Source: Exiguobacterium sp. BMC-KP (lineage in GTDB: Bacteria; Bacillota; Bacilli; Exiguobacteriales; Exiguobacteriaceae). From it: a stretch of 64,000 nt of DNA. The stretch covers positions 1,674,001-1,738,000 of the forward strand of contig NZ_LGIW01000015.1 in NCBI RefSeq assembly GCF_001275385.1, given 5' to 3'. The position numbers and the translations under genes were made by a program. Below, piece by piece: positions 1-7,739 of the stretch. The notes beneath the pieces were generated by a model. That model was not told the origin of the DNA and searched no databases. It saw only the letters and a list, made by a program, of their open reading frames with translations. Each line of letters starts with the position of its first letter. Positions within the stretch are counted from its first letter, which is position 1.

Positions 1-90
1 TATCGATCTTCCGTCTATAAGGAAGAAGGACTCAATCCATCTATCACGAAAGACGGCATATACGTATGTACGTTGAAAGGAGCTTATCTC

Positions 91-330
91 ATGCAAGTCG
101 ATTACACACCAAATCCGAATTCCGTCAAAATTACGCTCGAAGAACAGCGCTTCGGTGCAAAAAGTACGAGTGTCAAAAAAGAAGATACGCCTGAAGATGC
201 GTTGCTTGCATCGTTGATCGCCATCGATGGCATCGACAATCTGTTCGCTTACGGTGACTTCGTAACTGTCACGAAAGAACCAGAAGCGGAATGGAATGAA
301 TTGCTTCCACGCATCGAAGAGTACATGTAA
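91..330 (+). CDS. NifU N-terminal-like (NFU_N) scaffold protein
   Basis: A 79-residue protein that opens with the MQVDYTPNPNSVKI pattern typical of the Nfu/NifU N-terminal scaffold domain. The domain fills the whole protein, and there is no C-terminal CxxC Fe-S domain and no cysteine. It is therefore probably an accessory or targeting partner in Fe-S transfer rather than a cluster carrier (inference). The start at 91 is chosen because AAAGGAG lies 9-10 nt upstream; an in-frame TTG at 73 overlaps that site. The reading frame stays open to the window edge, so an upstream extension cannot be excluded. A hairpin terminator follows within 11 nt. The CxxC-type Nfu protein is encoded separately at 24378-24605. 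Confidence 0.8.
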   Translation: MQVDYTPNPNSVKITLEEQRFGAKSTSVKKEDTPEDALLASLIAIDGIDNLFAYGDFVTVTKEPEAEWNELLPRIEEYM

Positions 331-340
331 AAAAACAAGA

Positions 341-372
341 AGACACCTGTTCCTGGACAGGTGTCTTTGTTC
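341..372 (+). terminator. Intrinsic terminator after the NFU_N gene
   Basis: Arms AGACACCTGT and ACAGGTGTCT (10 bp, 6-nt loop) are followed by TTTGTT. The hairpin ends immediately before the AAGGAG ribosome site of the glycosyltransferase gene, so it may act as an attenuator of that gene as well as the end of the NFU_N transcript. Confidence 0.75.
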
Positions 373-387
373 AAGGAGCGATCACTG

Positions 388-1182
388 ATGCCAACTGTAT
401 CCATCATCATTCCAACATACAATCGTCCTCGTGAACTAGCCGAAGCGCTAGAAGCGTTGACGCGTCAACACTATCAAGACTTCGAAGTCATCATCCTAAA
501 CAATAATGGCGACGATGTCTCAGCAGTGACCGCTGCCTATCAGGATCGTCTGCAACTGACATATGTCGATCTACCTGAAAACCATCATGTTCGCGCTCGA
601 AACCATGGTGTCATGCTCTCTTCCGGTCGATATATCTTACTTCATGATGACGATGATCTCCTATTGCCAAGCCACCTCGAAGAAGCAGTCGGCGACATCG
701 AAGCAGGTGCGGATTTGACGTATACAGATGCAGAACTCTTTACGTATCGCTGGGAAGGCGATCACCGAATCGCACTTGATTCCGAGCCGTTCGCGTATCC
801 GTATGATTCGGAAACGATACGAGAAGATTCGACGTACATTCCGTCCGGGTCACTCTACCGTAAATCACTTCACGATCAACTCGGTCCGTTTGATGAAGAA
901 GTCTTCAATTATTGGGACTGGGACTGGATTCTACGAGTCGGCAAGGATCATTTAGTACTACACCCGGCACGTGCAACCGTTTTGTACGCCTTCAACCCGT
1001 CCGGCAATCATGAATCGGCACGACAAGACGCAGCGCGACGTGTCTATTTTGACCGACTTGTCGACAAGCATCAGCTACCAACTCGTGAAATGAAGAACTT
1101 CCATATCGTCCAGGCGGAACGTCGCGCGCGCTTGCGCCAGACACGCCGTACCTTTAATGGTCAATTGACAGAAAGTGAGTGA
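388..1182 (+). CDS. Family 2 glycosyltransferase
   Basis: 264 residues with a GT-A fold. It starts with VSIIIPTYNRP (nucleotide-sugar Rossmann part) and has the acidic metal/donor motif HDDDD near residue 90, as in GT2 enzymes of cell-surface polysaccharide synthesis. No membrane segment is seen, so it should act at the cytoplasmic face. The donor and acceptor cannot be told from sequence. The ATG at 388 is preferred because AAGGAG lies about 9 nt upstream; the GTG at 361 falls inside the terminator stem. Its stop overlaps the ribosome site of the following Lrp-type gene, which suggests co-transcription. Confidence 0.85.
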   Translation: MPTVSIIIPTYNRPRELAEALEALTRQHYQDFEVIILNNNGDDVSAVTAAYQDRLQLTYVDLPENHHVRARNHGVMLSSGRYILLHDDDDLLLPSHLEEAVGDIEAGADLTYTDAELFTYRWEGDHRIALDSEPFAYPYDSETIREDSTYIPSGSLYRKSLHDQLGPFDEEVFNYWDWDWILRVGKDHLVLHPARATVLYAFNPSGNHESARQDAARRVYFDRLVDKHQLPTREMKNFHIVQAERRARLRQTRRTFNGQLTESE

Positions 1183-1186
1183 TTCC

Positions 1187-1684
1187 ATGTACACCGAAAA
1201 ACAACTCGAATTATTAGCATTATTAACACAAAATGGTCCGATGGATGTGAACTTACTCGCTCAGATGCTCGACTGGGAAGCGTCAGAAGTAGCAGCTTCA
1301 ATCGAGACATTCAAACGTGACGGTGTTCTACTCGGCTACACCGCTGTCATCGACTGGCAAAAGATTCATGCCCATCATGGTGTGACAGCTTTCATTGACG
1401 TCAAAGTCACACCGAAACGTGGTCGTGGCTTTGACGAAGTCGCCGAACGGATCCATCGTTTCCCGGAAGTGACGTCGCTCTATTTGATGTCAGGTGCATA
1501 CGATTTACAAGTCGTCCTAGATGGCAAGTCGTTGCAAGAGGTTTCCCAATTCGTCTCTGAAAAATTATCGACGCTCGATTCTGTCATCTCGACGACGACG
1601 CATTTCCGCTTGAAGACATACAAGCATGATGGCGTCCTATTCAGTCAGGATGATGATGACAAACGATTGAAGGTGTCTCCATGA
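1187..1684 (+). CDS. alaR: Lrp/AsnC family transcriptional regulator (AlaR-like)
   Basis: 165 residues. An N-terminal winged helix-turn-helix (about residues 1-50, QLELLALLTQNGPMD...) is followed by an RAM/ACT-like effector domain (about 65-150). It overlaps the aminotransferase gene by ATGA, the same pairing as B. subtilis yugG/yugH, now alaR/alaT. That context points to control of alanine synthesis. The ATG at 1187 has GTGAG 7 nt upstream; a GTG at 1175 would overlap the previous stop codon. The symbol is given by synteny; the effector is not visible in the sequence. Confidence 0.8.
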   Translation: MYTEKQLELLALLTQNGPMDVNLLAQMLDWEASEVAASIETFKRDGVLLGYTAVIDWQKIHAHHGVTAFIDVKVTPKRGRGFDEVAERIHRFPEVTSLYLMSGAYDLQVVLDGKSLQEVSQFVSEKLSTLDSVISTTTHFRLKTYKHDGVLFSQDDDDKRLKVSP

Positions 1685-2871
1685 AATCTTTATCTGAACG
1701 CGTCGAACAGTTAGCTCCGTCCGGCATTCGCCGTTTCTTTGATCTAGCAGGATCAATGGAAGACGTCATTTCCCTCGGTGTCGGTGAACCCGATTTCGTC
1801 ACGCCTTGGAATGTACGGGAAGCAAGCTTTGCTGCGCTCGAACAAGGCTATACTGCATATAGTGCTAACGCCGGTTTACTTGAACTCCGACAAGAAATCG
1901 CCACTTACATGCAAGAAAAATTCGCGATCTCCTATTCAACGACGGAAGAGATCATCGTTACGACGGGTGCCTCGGAAGGACTCGATCTTGCCTTCCGTAG
2001 TTTAATCAATCCCGGTGATGAAGTCATCGTCGTCGAACCAGCATTCGTTTCGTATGCTCCCTTGATCGAACTCGCTGGAGGAATCCCTGTCGCTGCTGCC
2101 TGCCATGCCGAAGATGGTTTTGCGATTCAACCGGAAACGATCGAGCAACTGCTGACGGACAAAACGAAAGCGATCATTTTCTGTTTCCCATCGAATCCGA
2201 CGGGTTCCACGATGACACGCGATCAACTCGCCGATCTTGCACTGCTCGTTCAAAAACATGATCTATATGTCATCAGTGACGAGATCTATGCGGAACTGTC
2301 TTACGAAACGGAAGCGATCTGTTTCGCAACCCTCCCCGGTATGCGGGAGCGCACGATCATCATCAATGGTTTCTCGAAAGCCTTCGCGATGACAGGCTGG
2401 CGGCTCGGTTTTACTTGCGCGCCATCCGCAATCACGCAATCGATGCTGAAGGTACATCAATATGGAATGATGTGTGCACCAACGCTCGTCCAGTTTGCAG
2501 GAATTGAAGCACTCCGTTCTCGTCATAAGACAGTCCCTGATATGGTGACGAGTTATCGTCAACGCCGGAACTATTTCGTCAAGGCGTTAAACGATGTGGG
2601 CCTCCCGACACACTTACCAGGAGGTGCCTTCTATGCCTTCCCGTACATCGGTCATACTGGACTAACGAGTGAAGAGTTCGCGGAGCAATTGTTACTTGCT
2701 GAACGTGTCGCTGTTGTCCCAGGATCCGTCTTCGGCGCAAGTGGTGAAGGATATGTTCGGGCAAGTTACGCGAGTTCGATCGAACAGCTACAAGAAGCGA
2801 TCGCTCGCATCCAACGCTTCATGAAACAATGGCAAGACCAAGATGAGGCAGCATCATCTCGTTCACGATAA
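1681..2871 (+). CDS. alaT: PLP-dependent class I/II aminotransferase (alanine type)
   Basis: 396 residues, fold type I. Visible motifs are the PLP ring contact region SDEIYAEL and the Schiff-base lysine in FSKAFAMTGWRLGF (Lys233). The N-terminal LGVGEPDFVTP substrate-binding loop is typical of the AlaT/AspC-like aminotransferases. It is translationally coupled (ATGA) to the Lrp-type regulator gene, which supports a role in alanine/pyruvate transamination as for B. subtilis AlaT. Aspartate or aromatic substrates remain possible. A strong hairpin terminator follows. Confidence 0.85.
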   Translation: MKSLSERVEQLAPSGIRRFFDLAGSMEDVISLGVGEPDFVTPWNVREASFAALEQGYTAYSANAGLLELRQEIATYMQEKFAISYSTTEEIIVTTGASEGLDLAFRSLINPGDEVIVVEPAFVSYAPLIELAGGIPVAAACHAEDGFAIQPETIEQLLTDKTKAIIFCFPSNPTGSTMTRDQLADLALLVQKHDLYVISDEIYAELSYETEAICFATLPGMRERTIIINGFSKAFAMTGWRLGFTCAPSAITQSMLKVHQYGMMCAPTLVQFAGIEALRSRHKTVPDMVTSYRQRRNYFVKALNDVGLPTHLPGGAFYAFPYIGHTGLTSEEFAEQLLLAERVAVVPGSVFGASGEGYVRASYASSIEQLQEAIARIQRFMKQWQDQDEAASSRSR

Positions 2872-2881
2872 GTCAACGACA

Positions 2882-2920
2882 AATAAGCCGCTTGCTCACG
2901 AGAGCAGGCGGCTTATTTCA
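2882..2920. terminator. Bidirectional terminator between alaT and the MazG-like gene
   Basis: A 16-bp stem with AATAAGCC...GGCTTATT ends and a 4-nt loop, T-rich on both sides. It serves the two convergent genes. Confidence 0.85.
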
Positions 2921-2922
2921 TC

Positions 2923-3810
2923 TCAATCGATATACAAAACAAGGAACATCCGATGATCGTCTTCCGCATGATACGGTGAGACTGGACCTAGTTGTGGCGC
3001 AAAGACTTCTAATCGATACGGTGAGTCCTTGAAATCAAGTGGTGTCCGCTCTTTAATCAAGCGCCCCATCTCGTCCGCTAATTCTTTCACTTCGACCAAA
3101 CTACGCGAACGTTCCATCGGTGCCTCAAAGACAAACGCCTCGATTCCCTCGATCGGCGCACAGCGGAGGAATCGTCGAAGCGACGGAAGTGCCGCCTCCA
3201 TATTATCCGCTAATGTTCGATCATCCTCATAAATAGGTGCTCCCCAGAGGCGTGCCTCACTTCCTGTCGCACTCCGGAAATGATCGATTGTCTCTTCCGT
3301 AATGGGATCACGCGTCAACGCAAAGCGTGTTTTATCCCGCTTCAAATTCTTTTCATTCGTCCGGTCGATTTCTGTCAGTAAATCGAGTCGAAGCGGTCGC
3401 GCCAAACGAAACAGTTCACGTTGTAGACGTGCTAAGGAATGACCGATCGGCACGATCGCATCTTTCGATTTCGGCGGTTTATCGCCTTCATACCCGTTCA
3501 TGACACGTGCAATTTGACCTGCTTCATGAACAAGTCGATAAAACGAACCGTCCTGTTCATCGTTTGCCGTACCGAGTATCTCATGCTGTTCTGCGAGATT
3601 CGTCACGTATTGATTGGCAAGACAAGTCGAGATCATCAAGACATCGACAAGTTCAAAGCGAAGGGCTTCTAAATCATTTTGTTCAAATGCTTCCCCGACC
3701 TCACCGATTTCCTCCGTCAGTCGTGCAAGACCAGATAGTGGTCGAAAATAACCACCGAGTGATCGAATCGTCGCATCAACCTTTTGTTGCAGTGTCTTCA
3801 TCTGTTCCAT
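2923..3810 (-). CDS. MazG-like protein with an uncharacterised C-terminal domain
   Basis: 295 residues. Residues 1-80 carry an all-helical MazG-like pattern: LTEEIGEVGEA followed by FELVDVLM, matching the EExxE...ExxD metal-binding signature of the MazG/dUTPase NTP pyrophosphohydrolase family. A linker and a domain of about 150 residues follow (from about RTNEKNLKRDKTRF to the end) that I do not recognise. NTP hydrolysis is inferred from the N-terminal part only. The start at 3810 has GGAGGG 9 nt upstream; longer readings lack a ribosome site. It overlaps the 3' end of the small membrane-protein gene by 35 nt, so the two form one unit. Confidence 0.65.
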   Translation of the reverse strand: MEQMKTLQQKVDATIRSLGGYFRPLSGLARLTEEIGEVGEAFEQNDLEALRFELVDVLMISTCLANQYVTNLAEQHEILGTANDEQDGSFYRLVHEAGQIARVMNGYEGDKPPKSKDAIVPIGHSLARLQRELFRLARPLRLDLLTEIDRTNEKNLKRDKTRFALTRDPITEETIDHFRSATGSEARLWGAPIYEDDRTLADNMEAALPSLRRFLRCAPIEGIEAFVFEAPMERSRSLVEVKELADEMGRLIKERTPLDFKDSPYRLEVFAPQLGPVSPYHAEDDHRMFLVLYID

Positions 3811-3961
3811 CTGTCTGACCCTCCACGATAGCCTGGCGTACTTGCGCTTCTGTCTCCTGTTTGACGCGCTTTGCAAACGCCTGATTTTTCTTCCATTCTC
3901 GGATTCCAATGGATGACGCAGCAATCAACGCAGCAAATAGTCCGATTTCTCTTTTACGCAT
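3776..3961 (-). CDS. Small membrane-anchored protein of unknown function
   Basis: 61 residues: MRKRE, then one hydrophobic segment (IGLFAALIAASSIGI, about residues 6-20), then a charged tail. This topology looks like a single-pass anchor with a cytoplasmic tail. A strong AAAGGAGGAG ribosome site lies about 6 nt before the ATG at 3961. It runs into the MazG-like gene with a 35-nt overlap, so the two products are probably made together. No family was recognised. Confidence 0.7.
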   Translation of the reverse strand: MRKREIGLFAALIAASSIGIREWKKNQAFAKRVKQETEAQVRQAIVEGQTDGTDEDTATKG

Positions 3962-4054
3962 CGAGATCTCCTCCTTTTGAATGACTCGTAACCTACCTAA
4001 ACATGATATGATGATATCAATTAATTCTACATAATCTAGTAAGAGGTGTTGCTT

Positions 4055-5179
4055 GTGTCGACTGAACGTCTTTGGCAAATGGCCCGGTTCTTGACGGTGA
4101 TCTTCGCCTTCTTAGTTGGTGGATGGTTACTCCTCCGCCTCTCGTCCATCTTGTATCCGTTTGTCTTTGCGTTTCTGCTTGCCCTATTCAGCCGACCGCT
4201 TGTCGATTTCTTCCAAAAGCGGTTCCGAATCAATCGTGGATGGGGTGCGTTGTTATCGATTATTTTAATCAGTGGTCTATTAGTTGGTTCCCTCGCCTTG
4301 ATCATCATGCAATTGATTCGCGGTCTTGTATTTGTCGCCAATCAATTACCAGCGCAAATTCAAGAGTTGAGCCTGTATTTTCAAAAGCTCTACAATGAAA
4401 AGCTGGCACCCATCTGGAACGATGCTTCTGAAGCCTTGCGTTCACTGGAACCATCGCAACAAAACACGGTCCAAAACAGTATCCAATCGCTCGGTAGTTC
4501 ACTTGCGAGTGCGATTGGCGAAGGTTCAAAAAGTATCGCCATGATGTTACAGACGGTCCTTGCGACGTTGCCATCGATTGCCTTGATTTTCGTCATCGTC
4601 TTACTCGCTTGGTTCTTCATCGCAAAAGATTGGCATCAGTACGAGATGCGATTGAAACGCTATGAGATGCTCCCTTGGTTCGCTCGTTTCGAGTCCGTCT
4701 TCCTAAGCTTACGCTCTGCCTTGTTCGGCTATCTGAAGGCACAGCTCACCTTGATCACGATCACGTTTTTCATCGTCTTGATTGGTTTGTTCATCATTGG
4801 TGTAGAGCACCCATTTGCAGTCGCCTTTATCGCTGCCTTTTTCGATATCTTGCCGTACCTTGGTACCGGTTCCGTCTTCTTGCCTTGGATCGCCTACTCC
4901 TTGATTACCGGAGATACGACGCTTGCGATTGGCCTTGGTATTTTGTACGCCCTCGTCATTCTTCAACGCAACATCATGGAACCGAAGATCGTTGGTGACA
5001 GTATTGGCATTCAACCAATCACTGCACTGATTGCACTGTTTGTCGGTATTCAATTCTTCGGTGTGTTCGGACTAATTCTCGGACCATTGATTGCTGTCAT
5101 CTTAAAAGCACTCTACAACGCACAGATTTTCCATTACATCTGGGACTTTGTCAAAGGATCACCCACACCATTTCGGTGA
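4055..5179 (+). CDS. AI-2E family transporter
   Basis: About 374 residues and about eight membrane segments. The central polar domain (about residues 80-160, IQELSLYFQKLYNEK...) and the C-terminal repeat with PYLGTGSVFLPW and GDSIGIQPITALIALFVG are hallmarks of the AI-2E/YdgG/YtvI/PerM permease family. Members export small molecules or act in Na+/H+ exchange; the substrate here is unknown. The start is uncertain: GTG at 4055 lies 6 nt after AGAGGTG, and a GTG at 4046 overlaps that site. The gene's 3' end overlaps the convergent DUF429 gene by 46 nt. Confidence 0.8.
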   Translation: MSTERLWQMARFLTVIFAFLVGGWLLLRLSSILYPFVFAFLLALFSRPLVDFFQKRFRINRGWGALLSIILISGLLVGSLALIIMQLIRGLVFVANQLPAQIQELSLYFQKLYNEKLAPIWNDASEALRSLEPSQQNTVQNSIQSLGSSLASAIGEGSKSIAMMLQTVLATLPSIALIFVIVLLAWFFIAKDWHQYEMRLKRYEMLPWFARFESVFLSLRSALFGYLKAQLTLITITFFIVLIGLFIIGVEHPFAVAFIAAFFDILPYLGTGSVFLPWIAYSLITGDTTLAIGLGILYALVILQRNIMEPKIVGDSIGIQPITALIALFVGIQFFGVFGLILGPLIAVILKALYNAQIFHYIWDFVKGSPTPFR

Positions 5180-5826
5180 GGGTGATTTTTTGGTGCTGCT
5201 GCATATAAAGGATATCCTTCCGGATCCACCGGCTGACTTGCCGGTAGAAAATCGCACGGATAACGGGCACCGGTCGCAAGTAGACACGCATCCAGCCAAT
5301 CATCGATTGCAACATGTGAGTGACGCTGTTCCCATAGCGGCGGACAATCAAAGCGCTCGAGCAATTCGATTCGTTCTGCGATGCCTTCTGTCATCTTTTT
5401 TGAGAAACGTGCCGGATGACCAGCGAGTCGCGCGAAGCAAACTTCCGGATGCGCTTCAATCATTTCGCTCCGATATGCATGACGGACTTCCCGAATTTTC
5501 GGTAAGAGATACCATGCTTGTTTTGAAAGCCCGATGCCAGCATGTTGTTTTGCCAAATCATTTGCTTCCATATAAGTTGAAGCAGTCAACGCACTGAGGA
5601 ACGGTGCATTAAAGACACTACTCGTTCGCCCGGGGCGTAATTCCTGTCGCAACAGTTGATCCGTTTCCCGTCGTCCCTCGGTCAAGCCAATCGGCATGTC
5701 GATCCAAATCCGGTCAGCGATCGGAATCTGTGCAAGCGTCGGTTCGACGGATCCCGTATAACGACCATTTTTGTACATGACGACGACCCACCCCGCCTTC
5801 GCAGCGTCAATCCCGATGACGTTCAT
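5134..5826 (-). CDS. DUF429 family protein
   Basis: 230 residues. It opens with MNVIGIDAAKAGWVVV, the RNase H-like nucleotide-binding start typical of DUF429, and also shows IWIDMPIGL and DDWLDACLLA. The biochemical role of this family is not established. The last roughly 15 codons are read through the terminator hairpin of the convergent transporter gene. The start at 5826 has GGAGAAG upstream. It is the last gene of the pepA-small membrane protein-DUF429 unit and overlaps the previous gene by 20 nt. Confidence 0.75.
   Translation of the reverse strand: MNVIGIDAAKAGWVVVMYKNGRYTGSVEPTLAQIPIADRIWIDMPIGLTEGRRETDQLLRQELRPGRTSSVFNAPFLSALTASTYMEANDLAKQHAGIGLSKQAWYLLPKIREVRHAYRSEMIEAHPEVCFARLAGHPARFSKKMTEGIAERIELLERFDCPPLWEQRHSHVAIDDWLDACLLATGARYPCDFLPASQPVDPEGYPLYAAAPKNHPHRNGVGDPLTKSQM
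5158..5192 (+). terminator. Terminator at the end of the AI-2E transporter gene
   Basis: Arms ATCACCCACACC and GGTGAGGGTGAT (one mismatch) are followed by six T. The stem includes the transporter stop codon and at the same time encodes the C terminus of the opposite-strand DUF429 protein. Confidence 0.8.
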
Positions 5827-5977
5827 TCGTCTTCTCCCGGAAAGAACGTAGTAGCGACAACACCGTGAAGATACCGATGAACGTCGCGAGACCAAGCGAT
5901 AGCTGGTCGCGCGCATCCATGTACCAGATGATGGTAAGAATCGTCAACAAAACGCCGAGTAGATTCCAGCGTCTCAT
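5807..5977 (-). CDS. 56-residue two-TM membrane protein
   Basis: The translation begins MRRWNLLGVLLTILTIIWYM, is followed by a short polar loop DARDQL, then a second hydrophobic segment SLGLATFIGIFTVLSLL and a charged tail ending NERHRD. This looks like a helical hairpin. The ATG overlaps the pepA stop as ATGA, a classic translational coupling arrangement, and the 3' end overlaps the start of the DUF429 gene by 20 nt. No other gene fills the interval. No family was recognised. Confidence 0.7.
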   Translation of the reverse strand: MRRWNLLGVLLTILTIIWYMDARDQLSLGLATFIGIFTVLSLLRSFREKTNERHRD

Positions 5978-7386
5978 TTTTCTTGCTCGACGAACCGGTA
6001 CAGGCTACGGACCATGACACCAGTTGCGCCTTTTGGACCAATCTCGGACGCTTGATTTTGTTCTGATGTTCCAGCGATATCGAGGTGTAGCCAAGGTGTG
6101 TCCCCAACGAATTCGCCGACGAACGCACCACCGAAGATCATATGCCCCATTCGTCCTGGTGAGTTGTTCAAGTCTGCTACATCCGAACGACGGACTTGTT
6201 TGATGAACGCATCGACATACGGCATTTGCCAAACCATCTCATTCGTCTCTTTCGTCACCTGTTCAAAACGTTCGTAGAGCGACGCATCATTCGTCAAAGC
6301 ACCTGTGATTTCTGTACCAAGAGCAACAAGTACACCACCTGTCAAAGTCGCGAGATCAATGATTGCTTTTGGCTGATACTCTTTAACGTACGTGACTGCG
6401 TCAGCGAGGACAAGCCGTCCTTCTGCGTCCGTGTTCAAGACTTCGATCGTTTTACCCGCCATCGATGTAATGACATCATCCGGTTTGAAGGCATCTCCTG
6501 AAATCATATTGTCCGTCGCTGGAATGACACCAATGACGTGAACATCTGGCTTGAGCTGACCGAGTGCTTCAAATAGACCGAGAACGGCTGCCGCTCCACC
6601 CATGTCGCCTTTCATTCCAACGATGCCGTCTTTCGGTTTGATTGAATAACCACCTGTGTCGAAGGTGACACCTTTCCCGACGACCGCGATCGGTGCTTCT
6701 GCTGACCCTTTATATTCAAGAACGATCAATTTCGGTGGAATGACGGATCCTTGGTTGACGGCAAGCAAGGCGCCCATGCCAAGTGCTTCCATCTCTTCCT
6801 TATCAATGATCCGGAGGTCATGTCCATGACGTTCCGCGATGAAACGCGCTTCGTCCGCAAGCGCCGGAGCTGTTAAGAGATTCCCTGGCATCGTTACGAG
6901 ACGACGCGCTAAGTTCGTCGCTTCAGCCAAGACCGTTCCACGGCGTGTTGCTTCTTCCTCTGAAGGTAAGACCGTCAGATGTAACGTATATGCTTTGGAA
7001 GGAGACGTCTTATAATGCTTGACCTCATATGTAGCGAGGGTAAATGTCTCGGCAATCAGTTCGACAGGTTGTCCTGGGAATGTCGTTGCGTCGACCGTAA
7101 CATGTTCTAAGCGACGTGTTTTGACATGTTGTGCTGCTTTTCCGAGTAAGCGCCGTAAATCATCTTGCGCGAGTTGATCGACTTTCCCGAGTCCAACGAA
7201 CAAGACTCGCGCGACGTCTCCCGTTAATGTTGGCAACAAGCGCAGTTCTCCTCGTTTCGTTGAGATGTCGCCTTGACGGACCCACTCCTCTAATTTGTCA
7301 CCATATAATGCTTGTAACCGTTCATCGAGTGGTTGATTTCCTGAAATCCCGACAACGAGTACGTCTACGGATTGATTCGTTTGCAT
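5974..7386 (-). CDS. pepA: Leucyl (cytosol) aminopeptidase, family M17
   Basis: 470 residues. The C-terminal catalytic domain carries the M17 signature NTDAEGRLVLAD, the metal-binding GKGVTFDTGGYSIKP segment and a Gly-rich GDMGGAAAVLG stretch. The N-terminal domain is divergent, as is usual. The enzyme is a dinuclear-metal cytosolic exopeptidase that removes N-terminal residues during peptide turnover. It corresponds in context to B. subtilis YuiE. AAGGGGGAG precedes the ATG, and a promoter TTGGAA-17-CATACT lies just upstream. It is the first gene of the operon with the two small downstream genes. Confidence 0.93.
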   Translation of the reverse strand: MQTNQSVDVLVVGISGNQPLDERLQALYGDKLEEWVRQGDISTKRGELRLLPTLTGDVARVLFVGLGKVDQLAQDDLRRLLGKAAQHVKTRRLEHVTVDATTFPGQPVELIAETFTLATYEVKHYKTSPSKAYTLHLTVLPSEEEATRRGTVLAEATNLARRLVTMPGNLLTAPALADEARFIAERHGHDLRIIDKEEMEALGMGALLAVNQGSVIPPKLIVLEYKGSAEAPIAVVGKGVTFDTGGYSIKPKDGIVGMKGDMGGAAAVLGLFEALGQLKPDVHVIGVIPATDNMISGDAFKPDDVITSMAGKTIEVLNTDAEGRLVLADAVTYVKEYQPKAIIDLATLTGGVLVALGTEITGALTNDASLYERFEQVTKETNEMVWQMPYVDAFIKQVRRSDVADLNNSPGRMGHMIFGGAFVGEFVGDTPWLHLDIAGTSEQNQASEIGPKGATGVMVRSLYRFVEQEK

Positions 7387-7416
7387 ATAAAACTCCCCCT
7401 TTGACTAGTATCTATT

Positions 7417-7445
7417 AGTATGAAGTGTTTTCAGACATTTTCCAA
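7417..7445 (-). promoter_or_regulatory. Putative sigma-A promoter of pepA
   Basis: On the minus strand, TTGGAA (7445-7440), a 17-nt spacer and CATACT (7422-7417), about 30 nt before the pepA start codon. Confidence 0.5.
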
Positions 7446-7465
7446 CTGATAGCCTCTCGACTTAT

Positions 7466-7479
7466 CGTAAACGCTTTCA
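7466..7479. promoter_or_regulatory. cre-like CcpA box between pepA and ptsI
   Basis: CGTAAACGCTTTCA matches 13 of 14 positions of the Bacillus cre consensus TGWAANCGNTNWCA. It lies 87 nt before pepA and 260 nt before ptsI, so it could serve either gene. Confidence 0.55.
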
Positions 7480-7488
7480 CTACTTCTG

Positions 7489-7505
7489 TTCGACAATTTG
7501 TCGAA
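7489..7505. promoter_or_regulatory. Perfect 17-nt palindrome, candidate operator
   Basis: TTCGACAATTTGTCGAA: 8-nt arms around one central base, 10 nt from the cre-like box. I do not recognise the cognate regulator. It lacks a T-run and is too short to be a terminator. Confidence 0.5.
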
Positions 7506-7739
7506 ATGCTTGGTTTCAAACAATTGTTGCTCGTTTCACAATATGATAGGATTAAACGGGTGAAATGTTGAGACACTTCAAGAAACGATGCGTTTGCTGT
7601 TCCGGGAAATGTCTACGTTTTCATTCAAGGAAGAGTACGCAGAAGGCTCGTTAAGAGAGAGGCGTTTATGGGTATCTATAGATAGCTAAGAAACGAAGTC
7701 GTCGCGTTAAAAAAACTTACTGAAAAGAGGGTAATGCAC
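7506..7739 (+). other. Long leader region before ptsI
   Basis: This is the rest of a roughly 350-nt intergenic stretch. AT-rich sequence around 7541-7546 (TATGAT) could be a -10 element, but no matching -35 is clear. A 33-codon ORF (7588-7690) has no convincing ribosome site. No riboswitch or terminator is seen, and there is no ptsH gene. Confidence 0.4.

Noticed and set aside
1-90. End of an upstream gene
   Set aside because: One frame ends early (18-20) and others give no recognisable protein end; nothing can be assigned.
2002-2764. Minus-strand ORFs inside alaT and similar ones inside other genes
   Set aside because: They are shadows of strongly supported genes, with no ribosome sites and improbable protein composition.
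7588-7690. 33-codon ORF in the ptsI leader
   Set aside because: No ribosome site, no hydrophobic or repeat pattern, and it ends well before ptsI; chance ORF more likely.
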